DNA from: Colwellia sp. PAMC 21821
GTDB taxonomy: Bacteria > Pseudomonadota > Gammaproteobacteria > Enterobacterales > Alteromonadaceae
Direction: 5' to 3'
NCBI RefSeq assembly: GCF_002077175.1
Contig: NZ_CP014943.1
Span: 2,108,001-2,172,000, forward strand
Length of the DNA: 64,000 nucleotides
Shown here: piece by piece, positions 56,185 to 63,896 of the stretch
Position numbering within the stretch: position 1 is the stretch's first letter
Layout of the letters: each line of letters starts with the position of its first letter
Program-made: the position numbers and the translations under genes
The notes under the pieces: generated by a model
The model's database searches: none
What the model was told of the DNA's origin: nothing
Seen by the model: only the letters and a program-made list of their open reading frames with translations

Positions 56185-56589
56185 ATGGATTGGAATACAG
56201 TATTAACAGCGATAATGGCTGGTGGAATCGTTGGACAATTATTAACGCTTTTTTGGGGGAATAAGTTAACGATTCATCGTGAGTTCAGTCGCTGGATAGA
56301 GACCGAAAGACTTAAAGCTTATTCGGAGTTATTGACTATAGTAACTCTCATACCAAAAAGTGGCCCTGAATTAGATATTTGGACATATCAAATAAGGGAT
56401 GTGTCGCAACGAATTCACCTATTATTTGATGGAGGTGTGGCTCCTCGAGAATTTAAGCGTGCATTAGAATTAATATTTAAGTTTTCTCAAGAAAAGAAGG
56501 ACGACAAAGCTAGTGAAAATTGGTCCGAAGAATTTAGAGTTGCAGTAAGAGATTTAAGAAAAGAAATGTCATCGAATATTAAGAAATAA
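56185..56589 (+). CDS. single-helix membrane protein, unknown
   Basis: A 134-residue protein with one N-terminal helix (about 5-26, TVLTAIMAGGIVGQLLTLFW) and a cytoplasmic helical tail (REFSRWIETERLKAYSELL...). Small proteins of this design occur in defence islands, but I cannot name a family. It lies 63 bp after hsdR and 20 bp before the PRTase-like gene, so it may belong with either unit. Confidence 0.6.
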   Translation: MDWNTVLTAIMAGGIVGQLLTLFWGNKLTIHREFSRWIETERLKAYSELLTIVTLIPKSGPELDIWTYQIRDVSQRIHLLFDGGVAPREFKRALELIFKFSQEKKDDKASENWSEEFRVAVRDLRKEMSSNIKK

Positions 56590-56609
56590 ACTATTTAATT
56601 GGTATTATC

Positions 56610-57473
56610 ATGATTGCAAACCAAAAGTTAGACCGTGAAGCATTTAACGATATCTTTGAATTAATTAAGGAAAGAAGTTGGGTCAATGATCTTCAAGAAG
56701 AGTTGATGAATCTATGGGACTTTTGTGAATCAAAAGTACAAAGAGCGCTACTGAAAGAATTAATTTTAGAAATTTATGTTTTAGATAACCAAAACGAGAA
56801 GTTGGCATGCCAAGCAATTAATGAACAGTTTGTTGAGTGGGGGCTTAAAGCTGAACGTACACTTATCGTAGGTGTTGCCGATGTTGGAAAGCCAGATGGT
56901 TCCTCAGTAGGAATACAACAATTAAAATTAAAAATAAAGCCAACAGATGAGTGGGGTAACAGGTATATCACACATATCCCTGAAGCTGTTGGCAAAGTTA
57001 AAAATGGAGATTCGATAATTATCTTTGATGACTTCATAGGAAGTGGCGAAAAAATGATAAAAAAATATCAATGGTTATGTGATGTACTTTCGAGTGACCT
57101 CGTTGGTATTGATTACTTATCATTGGACTTTTATTTTGTCGCTTTTTCAGGTATGAAATTTGGTTTGAAAAATTTGAGTGATACTCTAAAAAAACCAATA
57201 TTTACATACAAATCTTTAGATAAGGGGATCAGTGAAAAAAATAATAAGATGGAAAGTAAGGCTAAAATAGAGGAAATGTTGTTACTTGAAACAAAACTAA
57301 ATGAAAAATATCAGAATAGATTAATAGGTGATTATTCTCTTGGATATAATAAAAGTGAATCATTATATTATTGGGAAAACTATAGTTGCCCTAACAATGT
57401 ATTCCCAATTTTTTGGTGGCCAAAATTAAAAGATGATAAAACTCATCATACTCTCTTTGAAAGGGTGGATTAG
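56610..57473 (+). CDS. phosphoribosyltransferase-like retron effector
   Basis: A 287-residue protein. Its centre has DSIIIFD140-D141-FIGSGEKM, matching the PRPP-binding loop of phosphoribosyltransferases (hydrophobic strand, acidic pair, small-residue turn), with TLIVGVADVGKPDGSS earlier in the fold. It lacks an obvious biosynthetic substrate domain. It lies directly before a small winged-helix protein, an msr-msd RNA and a retron reverse transcriptase. PRTase-like effectors with a winged-helix partner are, as I recall, the mark of type III retrons. It would be the toxic component released on phage infection. Confidence 0.78.
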   Translation: MIANQKLDREAFNDIFELIKERSWVNDLQEELMNLWDFCESKVQRALLKELILEIYVLDNQNEKLACQAINEQFVEWGLKAERTLIVGVADVGKPDGSSVGIQQLKLKIKPTDEWGNRYITHIPEAVGKVKNGDSIIIFDDFIGSGEKMIKKYQWLCDVLSSDLVGIDYLSLDFYFVAFSGMKFGLKNLSDTLKKPIFTYKSLDKGISEKNNKMESKAKIEEMLLLETKLNEKYQNRLIGDYSLGYNKSESLYYWENYSCPNNVFPIFWWPKLKDDKTHHTLFERVD

Positions 57474-57474
57474 T

Positions 57475-57750
57475 GTGGATAATCAAGAAAGAATAGCAAT
57501 TAAAAATTGCATTAATTTGCTTTTAGATCTCAAGTGGCATTATATTTACGAATTTCATGAAAAATATCGTTTACTACCAGGAACAATTATTAAGGCTGTA
57601 AGTTTTTTGGAAAGTAATGGATTAGGAGAGGTTAAGGGAGATAGAGTAAAGCTTTCTTCAAAACTCAGTAATGAAAAAATATTTATTCTTAATCAAATTC
57701 AAAAAACAAAAAAGCCTGATTGTTTAATTAATCATAGTCTTAGTGTTTGA
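57475..57750 (+). CDS. winged-helix protein of the retron module
   Basis: A 91-residue protein predicted as a winged helix: IKNCINLLLDLKWHYIYEFHEKYRLLPGTIIKAVSFLESNGLGEVKGDRVKLSSK, with a recognition helix followed by a short wing. I choose GTG 57475, one base after the effector stop, with AAAGGGTGG upstream, rather than an in-frame ATG at 57433 inside the effector gene. It probably binds the msDNA or effector and helps keep it inactive. Confidence 0.72.
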   Translation: MDNQERIAIKNCINLLLDLKWHYIYEFHEKYRLLPGTIIKAVSFLESNGLGEVKGDRVKLSSKLSNEKIFILNQIQKTKKPDCLINHSLSV

Positions 57751-57768
57751 TTTATGGTAAAAATATTC

Positions 57769-57953
57769 TGTTGAGGTTTTGCTCTAGCAATATAAGGTGT
57801 ATTCGCCTTTTTCGATTAGGGGTTGTTTAACCACTAATAGGTCTGATCACTTAAGAACGAATAAAAGACACTATTCGCTCTTAAGTGATGAGAATTATCA
57901 CTACGTGACAATGTCTCAAAGTGAAAATTTTATAGTAGAGCAGGACCTCAATA
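57769..57953 (+). ncRNA. retron msr-msd RNA
   Basis: The a1 segment GAGGTTTTGCTCTA (57773-57786) pairs fully with a2 TAGAGCAGGACCTC (57936-57949), 14 bp with two G-U pairs, extendable to about 18 bp. The probable branching G is 57787 in TAGC right after a1. The msr part has two hairpins: AAGGTG/CGCCTT (57794-57809) and ATTAG-GGTT/AACC-CTAAT with GTTT loop (57815-57838). The msd part has a long hairpin with 10-bp, 1-bp and 6-bp segments (57846-57889, one mismatch) and loop AAAGACAC. The order a1-msr-msd-a2-RT is canonical. The a2 segment also contains the likely ribosome site of the RT gene. Confidence 0.85.
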
Positions 57954-57956
57954 TTT

Positions 57957-58889
57957 ATGCATTATAACAATGACTTTTCAATTTTCATTCAAAATTTAGG
58001 CTTAGAAGCTAGTCATGAGACACGAGCTATTGTCTCTAGTATTATTCATGCATCAGAGAACCACTATAGAAGCTTTAATATTCCAAAGCGTAAAGGTGGG
58101 TATCGAAAAATTGATTCGCCTTATCCTACACTGAAGCATCTACATGGCGTGATTTTGGATGTTTTTCAAGACAAGCTTAAATGTCACAAAAATAGCTTTG
58201 CATTCATGAAAGGGAATAGCGCTATTGGTCATGCAAAGCATCATCTTGACTGTGAAGAGTTATTAACTGTTGATATAGAAAACTTCTTTCCAAGCATTTC
58301 CAGACAAATGATTTTTGAAGTACTGCACTCTGTGGGGATGAAAACGAATGATTCAAATTATATTTCATATATTTGCACATTAAGGAACAGTTTGCCGCAA
58401 GGTGCGAGCACAAGCCCTATCTTAAGTAATGCTGTATTTTATCCTATTGACATAATATTAGAGCAGATTGCTTTAAAGTTTGATTTAAAATATTCAAGGT
58501 ATGCGGATGACCTAGCATTTTCGGGAATAAATATTCCAAGAAACCTTCCCTCCTTGATTGAAAAAATATTAATGAATCGAGGATTTAATTTAAACAAAAG
58601 TAAAACTAAATTAAAAATTAAAGGGGCCCGGAAGATAATTACAGGTATCTCAATATCTAGTGGGAAGCTTAAAGTCCCTAGGTCCTTCAAAAGAGATTTA
58701 AGGGCTAATGTGTTTGAACTTGAAAAGTTTAAACATAACTTATTCGAAATGAATAATTTTGATCCGTTAATATATGAAAGAACTATCGGGAAACTAAATT
58801 ATTTACTGCAAGTTGAACCTGAAAGTAAATATGCAAAAATAAAAATAAAGCTCTTATTAGAGTCTTATAAAGATTTTCAACTGAGTTGA
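57957..58889 (+). CDS. retron reverse transcriptase
   Basis: A 310-residue RT that copies msd into DNA primed from the branching G. Catalytic features are D106 in LLTVDIENFFPSI, Q148-GASTSPILSN and Y182-ADD185 in YSRYADDLAFSG. KNSFAFMKGNSAIGHAKHH suits the retron-specific region X (NAxxH-like), and IITGISISSGKLKVPRSFKRDLR the VTG-like region Y. There is no maturase or integrase domain, which excludes group II introns. It starts 7 nt after a2. Confidence 0.95.
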   Translation: MHYNNDFSIFIQNLGLEASHETRAIVSSIIHASENHYRSFNIPKRKGGYRKIDSPYPTLKHLHGVILDVFQDKLKCHKNSFAFMKGNSAIGHAKHHLDCEELLTVDIENFFPSISRQMIFEVLHSVGMKTNDSNYISYICTLRNSLPQGASTSPILSNAVFYPIDIILEQIALKFDLKYSRYADDLAFSGINIPRNLPSLIEKILMNRGFNLNKSKTKLKIKGARKIITGISISSGKLKVPRSFKRDLRANVFELEKFKHNLFEMNNFDPLIYERTIGKLNYLLQVEPESKYAKIKIKLLLESYKDFQLS

Positions 58890-58920
58890 CAGTATAAATT
58901 AGTTTTAATAGTTATCAATT

Positions 58921-58939
58921 GGTGGGCTATTTGGTGGGC
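58921..58939 (+). repeat. GGTGGGC direct repeats, probable integrase arm sites (right)
   Basis: Copies at 58921-58927 and 58933-58939, 12 bp apart and on the same strand as the left-end copies at 35453 and 35465. The shared TTGGTGGGC context and spacing suggest integrase binding sites just inside the right end. Confidence 0.55.
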
Positions 58940-59027
58940 TGTAAATGTGTTTGTTTTATGCTTTCTCTTTAAGTTGTTGATTTTAATTGGTTAAGTGTCT
59001 GTGCTCTACATTCAAATACAAAACATA

Positions 59028-59039
59028 GAATAATGTTTT
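59028..59039 (+). other. candidate right attachment site (attR core)
   Basis: GAATAATGTTTT, one mismatch from the sequence at the yicC stop. It is followed by ATAAGTAATT and a terminator in the same order as after yicC, with similar spacing. It is the probable right limit of the island. Confidence 0.42.
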
Positions 59040-59071
59040 AGCACGTTCCATTTTTATAAGTAATTCATTGT

Positions 59072-59097
59072 AAAGTCTCACTTTTGTGGGGCTTTTT
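59072..59097 (+). terminator. terminator beyond the right island end
   Basis: AAAGTCTCAC / GTGGGGCTTT (10 bp, two G-U pairs), TTTT loop, then T run. It resembles the yicC terminator at 35383-35408 and may be the original yicC terminator displaced by the insertion. Confidence 0.65.
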
Positions 59098-59612
59098 GTT
59101 TTTAATAACTTTCATTTTTTAGCACGCCTAGTCATCTAATATTTATTCAAACTTGATGTTAATGTCGATTTCATAAACATGTTCGGTCGACGTGTCGAAA
59201 TTATACGATTATCTATACATGAGTTTATTACATGTATAGATAATTAGATTTTCTATACACAATGATGACAATATTGAACGTCGAAAACGCTCTACGCTAT
59301 TAATTCTCGATGATCGCATGCAGTAATATTTAGCAAAAATCTCAAGAGAGTTTGAACCACTTTTGTATACTAACGCATATATAACAATGAGTTCAGGCTT
59401 CACCTGTTGAGCATATCTTTGCAGCACTATCTATTACTAAAACTACAAGTGGTTTTGCTGTCAGTATGAACTTTAATTCATCACTACTAGTGAATAATGG
59501 TTGAATGACTACCAGTAGGAAGTATATTCACTAATAGTAGTGAATATTTCTTGCTAATGTTTAATACACCAATATAATCACTATTAATGGTGAATAATTA
59601 GGTGCTATTAGT
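59098..59612. other. non-coding or decayed stretch before the hipB-like gene
   Basis: No intact gene. It contains a perfect 14-bp inverted repeat (ATTATCTATACATG 59208-59221 and its complement 59231-59244), TGTCGA sites like those before fic (59163-59198), short frame-shifted coding-like fragments around 59270-59400 that I cannot assign, and three operator-like palindromes upstream of hipB. It looks like a graveyard of earlier insertions. Confidence 0.45.
59481..59594 (+). promoter_or_regulatory. three operator-like palindromes upstream of the hipB-like gene
   Basis: TCACTA-C-TAGTGA at 59481-59493, ATATTCACTA-ATAG-TAGTGAATAT at 59524-59547 (perfect 10-bp arms) and ATCACTA-TTAA-TGGTGAA at 59577-59594. 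They share a TCACTA half-site, as expected for cooperative autorepression by a HipB-type protein. Confidence 0.7.
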
Positions 59613-59903
59613 ATGGCTAATCGAGTTAAAGTTTCAGACATGCCTAACTCTGTATATATAGAAGATGCAGATGTACTAGGTAAGCTAGTTAAAGCAAAAC
59701 GAACAAAGTTGAATATGAAACTGGCAGACTGTGCAGCTCTATGTGGAGTCGGCATAAATACGTTATCGCGTATTGAAAACGGAAATGCTAATTGCACTTT
59801 GTCCGCAGTATTTTCGGTCTTACAAGGGTTAGGCATAAAACTAACGACAAGAGAGCTACTCACTCCTGAGTCTAATTCTTTAGCTGATAACGAATGGGTT
59901 TAA
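59613..59903 (+). CDS. HipB-like helix-turn-helix antitoxin/regulator
   Basis: A 96-residue protein with an HTH_3 domain: LGKLVKAKRTKLNMKLADCAALCGVGINTLSRIENGNANCTLSAVFSVLQGLGIKL, close to HipB antitoxins. Three palindromic operators precede it. It is followed 3 nt later by the start of a hipA gene that is broken, so the protein now lacks its toxin partner. Confidence 0.82.
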   Translation: MANRVKVSDMPNSVYIEDADVLGKLVKAKRTKLNMKLADCAALCGVGINTLSRIENGNANCTLSAVFSVLQGLGIKLTTRELLTPESNSLADNEWV

Positions 59904-59906
59904 CTG

Positions 59907-60095
59907 ATGAATGATAAATTTACAGCCTACAGCCTACAGGTAAAATTTGCAGATAAAGTTATCGGTAAACTATCACTGAACAAAGAAATAGGTTTGCCCA
60001 AACTAGAATACAATAATGATTGGCAACAACGTGGTTTTTGGTCATTACTTTGCCAATATCGACAATACAATTGGCTACTGATTAGTGAAAAATAG
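59907..60095 (+). pseudogene. truncated hipA remnant
   Basis: The first ~45 residues match the HipA N-terminal subdomain (LQVKFADKVIGKLSLNKEIGLPKLEYNNDWQQRGF). The frame then shifts: the expected LP-containing strand continues in another frame (VITLPISTIQLATD) and ends at a stop. The kinase domain is missing altogether. It is therefore a remnant of a HipAB system, not a functional toxin. Confidence 0.72.
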
Positions 60096-60215
60096 TGTTT
60101 GTTAGATCTAATGAGTTTTTTTAATAATTTTTATTTTCTGTTTGTTTAACTTTTATATACTATTTAGAGTCAAACAGGCATAACGTTTGATGACTAAGTG
60201 GAAAACGGAGTAAAC

Positions 60216-60722
60216 ATGAAAGTTATATTCTCACATGGCAAAGAAAGTGGCCCATGGGGCAGTAAAATAACCCAACTTGCTAACATAGCCAAAGCGGCAG
60301 GTTGTAGTGTCGATAGCATTGACTACAGCAATATAGCAAGCCCCGATGATCGGGTAATTAAGTTGAATACTTATTTAGCAAACGAGCTCGAACCTTATAT
60401 TTTAGTCGGCTCAAGCATGGGCGGTTACGTTTCATTAGTCGCATCAGCAAGTAACCAACCACTGGGCGTATTTTTATTGGCGCCAGCTTTGTATATGCAG
60501 GGTTATCAGCAGCAAAACTATAATACTACGCTTAGCAATATTGAGATTGTACATGGTTGGTCTGACGATATTGTGCCTGTAGCCAGTTCTATAAAATATG
60601 CTCAGCAGACGCAGTGTACCTTACACCTTATTGATGGAGATCACCGTTTAAATTCATCTATTACACAAGTTATAGCGTTATTCGAGTCGTTTTTATTAGC
60701 AACTAAAACTCACCATGGTTAG
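60216..60722 (+). CDS. small alpha/beta-fold hydrolase (YqiA/RBBP9-like)
   Basis: A 168-residue hydrolase: MKVIFSHGKESGPWGSK at the oxyanion side, nucleophile in VGSSMGGYVS, Asp in IVHGWSDDIVPV and His in LIDGDHRLN. The ATG at 60216 follows CGGAG; GTG 60198 is less likely. Its last residues (THHG) run into sequence derived from a dcm remnant on the other strand, so the original C-terminus may have changed slightly. Substrate unknown. Confidence 0.82.
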   Translation: MKVIFSHGKESGPWGSKITQLANIAKAAGCSVDSIDYSNIASPDDRVIKLNTYLANELEPYILVGSSMGGYVSLVASASNQPLGVFLLAPALYMQGYQQQNYNTTLSNIEIVHGWSDDIVPVASSIKYAQQTQCTLHLIDGDHRLNSSITQVIALFESFLLATKTHHG

Positions 60723-61119
60723 TTCTATAAGTTGCTTGCGCATGCTTATCAAACTCAGATGAAAAGACACACGCGCCATCATTCTTTTGAAAGCCTAAAC
60801 GAACCCCGCCAATACCGGCAAACAGATCAATAAATTTAAAGCTACTATCTTTGCTTGGTTTCAAGGTAAGGTTTTCAAAACTAAATCGTAAAAATTTTCT
60901 CGGTTGGTAAAAAGCTGCTTAGCGCTGAGCAAGTCGATAATTTGAGTTTTTAATTCATTAGCGGGTGCTAAATCGGCATTACAAAAAAATTGACTGTCAG
61001 TGGCAATGGCATGTATCCACTGATCAACTACAGCAATGCATTCAGTGCCTTCAGGTTTATGTAAATCGGCAATGGGGGGATAATAACTCTTCAACTTCTA
61101 ACAACAATTTACTGTACAT
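60703..61119 (-). pseudogene. remnant of a DNA cytosine-5 methyltransferase (Dcm-like)
   Basis: Reading leftward from ATG 61119: MYSKLLLEVEELLSP, then a frameshift at a six-C run (G6 at 61074-61079 on the plus strand), then IADLHKPEGTECIAVVDQWIHAIATDSQFF...FYDLVLKTLP. A second frameshift near 60855 precedes KFIDLFAGIGGVRLGFQKNDGACVFSSEFDKHAQATYRTNHG, which is methyltransferase motif I. It stops at 60703-60705, without the catalytic PC motif. About 130 N-terminal residues survive. Confidence 0.82.
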
Positions 61120-61486
61120 GTATTCCAACTAAGATCTAATTTATATTAATACTATTTCTTTAAACGCAACCTAAAAACAGTCTATTGATTATCATCAATA
61201 AGCTTTCTTTTTTGACTGGTTGCTCTGTTTTTTAGTGCTTAGCTGAGAGAGTATGGCAAAACAGTGGAAGCAGCAATACTTTTCATTATTTGTCTATTAA
61301 TGAGATCTGTTATTTGGGGGAACTTTACAAAGTTTACTTAATGTAGAGTGTAGTAAAAGTAACGATGTAAAGCATTGTGGATAACGTTCAACCTTTCACT
61401 TAAAAAGCTGACTCACAATCGCTTTTGCACTACGACTTATTATTTAGCTACAATATCTTTATCACTAAGCCAACAAAAATATTGTC
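61120..61486. other. intergenic stretch, no gene seen
   Basis: An AT-rich gap between the dcm remnant and the J-domain gene. Apart from the presumed promoter of the latter I see no ORF, strong hairpin or repeat. Confidence 0.5.
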
Positions 61487-62713
61487 ATGAGCGATTTCAT
61501 TCCCGAGTTAAGTAAGTTCAGCGCTGAAAATGAAAATAATAAACCGACAAGTGCGCTGTCTGCTTTGTGGATAAAAATAGAAAAACATCAGAAGCGTAAT
61601 GCTAATTTCACTAAAAAAAGAACAAAATTGTTTGAACAATTTAAACAGGAAGCACAGCCTTCTGAACAAAAATTAGCTGATGCTATTACTGCGCAAGTTG
61701 AGCATTTAATACATTTTCTCTCAAAAAAATCATTAACCGATAAGCAAAGAAATGAGTTGTTAGAGTGGATTTCATCTGATATCGATTATTTAGCTACACA
61801 TCCTTTCTCTGAAGGTATTGATGTTGCTGATTTACGCGAAAAAATAAATATAGAGTTGACGCTATTAGCTGAAACTTTAGACCAAACGGTAGATGAAGAA
61901 AGTATTGCCGAATTAGCTAACATGTTAGATGAAATGTTTGACGGTGAAATGCAGTTTGATCGAGAGGAGTTAATTGAGCTGATTAAAAACCCGGCTTTGA
62001 TTCAAGAGCATGTTCAACGTTTTCATGAAAAAATGCATGAAGAAGCAGCGGCAGATGATGATGAATATAATGCAGAGTTTAATGAAGAATTTGATGAAGA
62101 CTTCTTTGAAGATTTTGACTATCAGCACTATAGCGATTTTTCAGAGAGAGAAAATAAGCATGAGCTAGGCATCCTCGAAAAATTATTTAAAGGCAGTCAA
62201 TTAAATAAAATGTATAAGCGCCTTGCATCTAAGCTACATCCAGATAAAGAAAGTGATGCAACTAAGAAAGCGATTAAGCATGATTTAATGCAGCAGCTTG
62301 CTAGTGCAAGAGAAAATAAAGATGTGTTTACACTACTAACGCTTTACCACGAACACATTGACGACGACTCTTTCAATTTTGATGCTGAAACACTGACAGC
62401 AATTGAAGCTTTGCTATCGAAGAAGGTGAGTGAATTAAATACTGAGCTTAGGGAGTTAAAATCAGCGGATACACCTGAAGCTATTGTTTGGGAACACTTT
62501 AATGGTGGGAGCAATAAAATAACCACAGAGAATATTGCGATACATACCGATCGAATAGAAGATGAAGTGGTGTCTATTAACCAGTTTATTGTCAGCACTA
62601 CAACGTTAAAAGCGCTGAAAACAGAGTTGAATTCTCGTATTAAAGATCGTGAAGCGTCATCGTTTTTTAATTTTAATGGTGATTTAGCATCAATGCTAGG
62701 CGTGCCATTTTAG
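61487..62713 (+). CDS. J-domain-like protein with acidic region
   Basis: A 408-residue protein. Residues about 190-220 form a very acidic stretch (many Asp/Glu), followed by a J-domain core: MYKRLASKLHPDKESDATKKAIKHDLMQQLASARENKDVFTLLTLY with H251-PD, the motif that stimulates Hsp70 ATPase. The remainder is helical without the zinc finger or client domain of DnaJ. It is likely a DnaK co-chaperone with a special client. Confidence 0.82.
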   Translation: MSDFIPELSKFSAENENNKPTSALSALWIKIEKHQKRNANFTKKRTKLFEQFKQEAQPSEQKLADAITAQVEHLIHFLSKKSLTDKQRNELLEWISSDIDYLATHPFSEGIDVADLREKINIELTLLAETLDQTVDEESIAELANMLDEMFDGEMQFDREELIELIKNPALIQEHVQRFHEKMHEEAAADDDEYNAEFNEEFDEDFFEDFDYQHYSDFSERENKHELGILEKLFKGSQLNKMYKRLASKLHPDKESDATKKAIKHDLMQQLASARENKDVFTLLTLYHEHIDDDSFNFDAETLTAIEALLSKKVSELNTELRELKSADTPEAIVWEHFNGGSNKITTENIAIHTDRIEDEVVSINQFIVSTTTLKALKTELNSRIKDREASSFFNFNGDLASMLGVPF

Positions 62714-62802
62714 GCTACTTAGCTGAAATGTTTGTTTTGCTAAAAATAGCGAACTAGCTAGCTTTCTTTTTACTAGCTTTTGAGCTGTGCATTAAAAACA
62801 AA

Positions 62803-62825
62803 AAAACCAGCTGAGTGCTGGTTTT
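62803..62825. terminator. bidirectional terminator
   Basis: AAAACCAGC, loop TGAGT, GCTGGTTTT between two convergent genes, with A/T runs on both sides. Confidence 0.85.
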
Positions 62826-62846
62826 GAGTATCTATACTAGATAAAA

Positions 62847-63083
62847 CTATTGCGCGATTTTTACGCGAATTTTATTATTTGCAACTTTAGTTTCATGCAG
62901 ATTTTTTAAAGCGTCTTTAGCTGCTTTTTCATCTGGCATGACAACAAAGCCAAAACCTTTTGATTTCGCCGTTGCTTGGTCTAAAACTAAATTACATTCA
63001 GTGACAGTGCCATGAGCAGAAAATAAAATACGGAGTTCTTGTTCGGTTGTTGAACGAGAAAGGTTGCGAACTAAAAGTTTCAT
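62847..63083 (-). CDS. RNA recognition motif (RRM) protein
   Basis: A 78-residue single RRM: RNP2 as LLVRNL at the N-terminus and RNP1 as KGFGFVVM at about residues 42-49, with LILF and the C-terminal NKIRVKIAQ strand. Small bacterial RRM proteins bind single-stranded RNA and are often cold-induced, consistent with a cold marine host. It is a single gene converging on the J-domain gene. Confidence 0.92.
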   Translation of the reverse strand: MKLLVRNLSRSTTEQELRILFSAHGTVTECNLVLDQATAKSKGFGFVVMPDEKAAKDALKNLHETKVANNKIRVKIAQ

Positions 63084-63182
63084 AATGGACCATTAATGTG
63101 TGATTGCGAGCACAATTATCTCATAGTTTTGCAATAGACCAAGTTATTTTCTGCATTTGAGGAAAATAAGTGTATTAGGCCG

Positions 63183-63881
63183 CTATAAAATTAATTGCTG
63201 TAGTGACATATCTTCATTGCGTTCGCTAATTTGAGCTAACAGTAATTCTGCGGTTGCAATCGCGTCATTTAACGCATTATGGGCATAGTGATTGGGCAAT
63301 CCGTACTTTGCTCGCAGCGCGGTAAGCCTCAACTCTGAAGGGTCGTAAGCAACATCGCGTTTATCTAATCTTTTTTTAGCGACAACTAACGTGTCTATCA
63401 TCGGAAAAGGTGGTGCCATACCATAGAGTTCTAAACACGCTTGTTGTAAAAACTGTCGTTCAATACGAGAAAAATGCACTAACATGACTTTGCCGGCGAG
63501 TCTTTTTAGTAAGTTTTCAACTACGTCGGCTAATGGTTTGCCTTGATCTTTTTGGTCATCAGTTATTTGATGAATAGTAACGTTATCGGCCTTTAAACTG
63601 CCTTGAGTTTGAATAATTTGGTGATAACTCGTCCCCAGTATAATTTGACAATGATTTAACTCCACACAGCCGACACTGAGCAATTTATCTTGTATAGCGT
63701 CTAACCCTGTTGTCTCGAAATCTACCGCTAATATCGATGTTTGTTCAAAAGGGGTACAAAGCGCAGGAAAAGGGACCTTAAGAAAATCATACAACGGGCC
63801 CGCAGGTGCTCGCTTGAGCATACGTTTTCGTTGTGCTTCGTAGCCGACTAGCCAGCGAGTTAATAAATGATGGTTTAACAT
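63183..63881 (-). CDS. DEDDh 3'-5' exonuclease (DnaQ-like)
   Basis: A 232-residue exonuclease-domain protein. Exo I is SILAVDFETTGLD with the catalytic Asp and Glu, an Exo II-like Asp lies further on, and the closing Exo III is NHYAHNALNDAIATAELLLAQI (His and Asp). It belongs to the group of epsilon-like exonucleases that pair with DUF294/CBS nucleotidyltransferase genes in Alteromonadales and Vibrio, and such a gene lies just upstream here (63897). Its natural substrate is not defined. Confidence 0.88.
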   Translation of the reverse strand: MLNHHLLTRWLVGYEAQRKRMLKRAPAGPLYDFLKVPFPALCTPFEQTSILAVDFETTGLDAIQDKLLSVGCVELNHCQIILGTSYHQIIQTQGSLKADNVTIHQITDDQKDQGKPLADVVENLLKRLAGKVMLVHFSRIERQFLQQACLELYGMAPPFPMIDTLVVAKKRLDKRDVAYDPSELRLTALRAKYGLPNHYAHNALNDAIATAELLLAQISERNEDMSLQQLIL

Positions 63882-63896
63882 GATAAATGGCTATCG

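Noticed and set aside
57957..58889. Group II intron or DGR reverse transcriptase
   Set aside because: No maturase domain, no template/variable repeat pair, and an a1/a2-bounded RNA directly upstream supports a retron.
59209..59427. 72-residue reverse ORF in the decayed zone
   Set aside because: No recognisable motif, starts beside nothing that looks like a promoter and ends inside a perfect inverted repeat.
60861..61094. 77-residue ORF as an independent gene
   Set aside because: It is the middle frame of the dcm remnant; its TTG start lies beside the frameshifted homopolymer.
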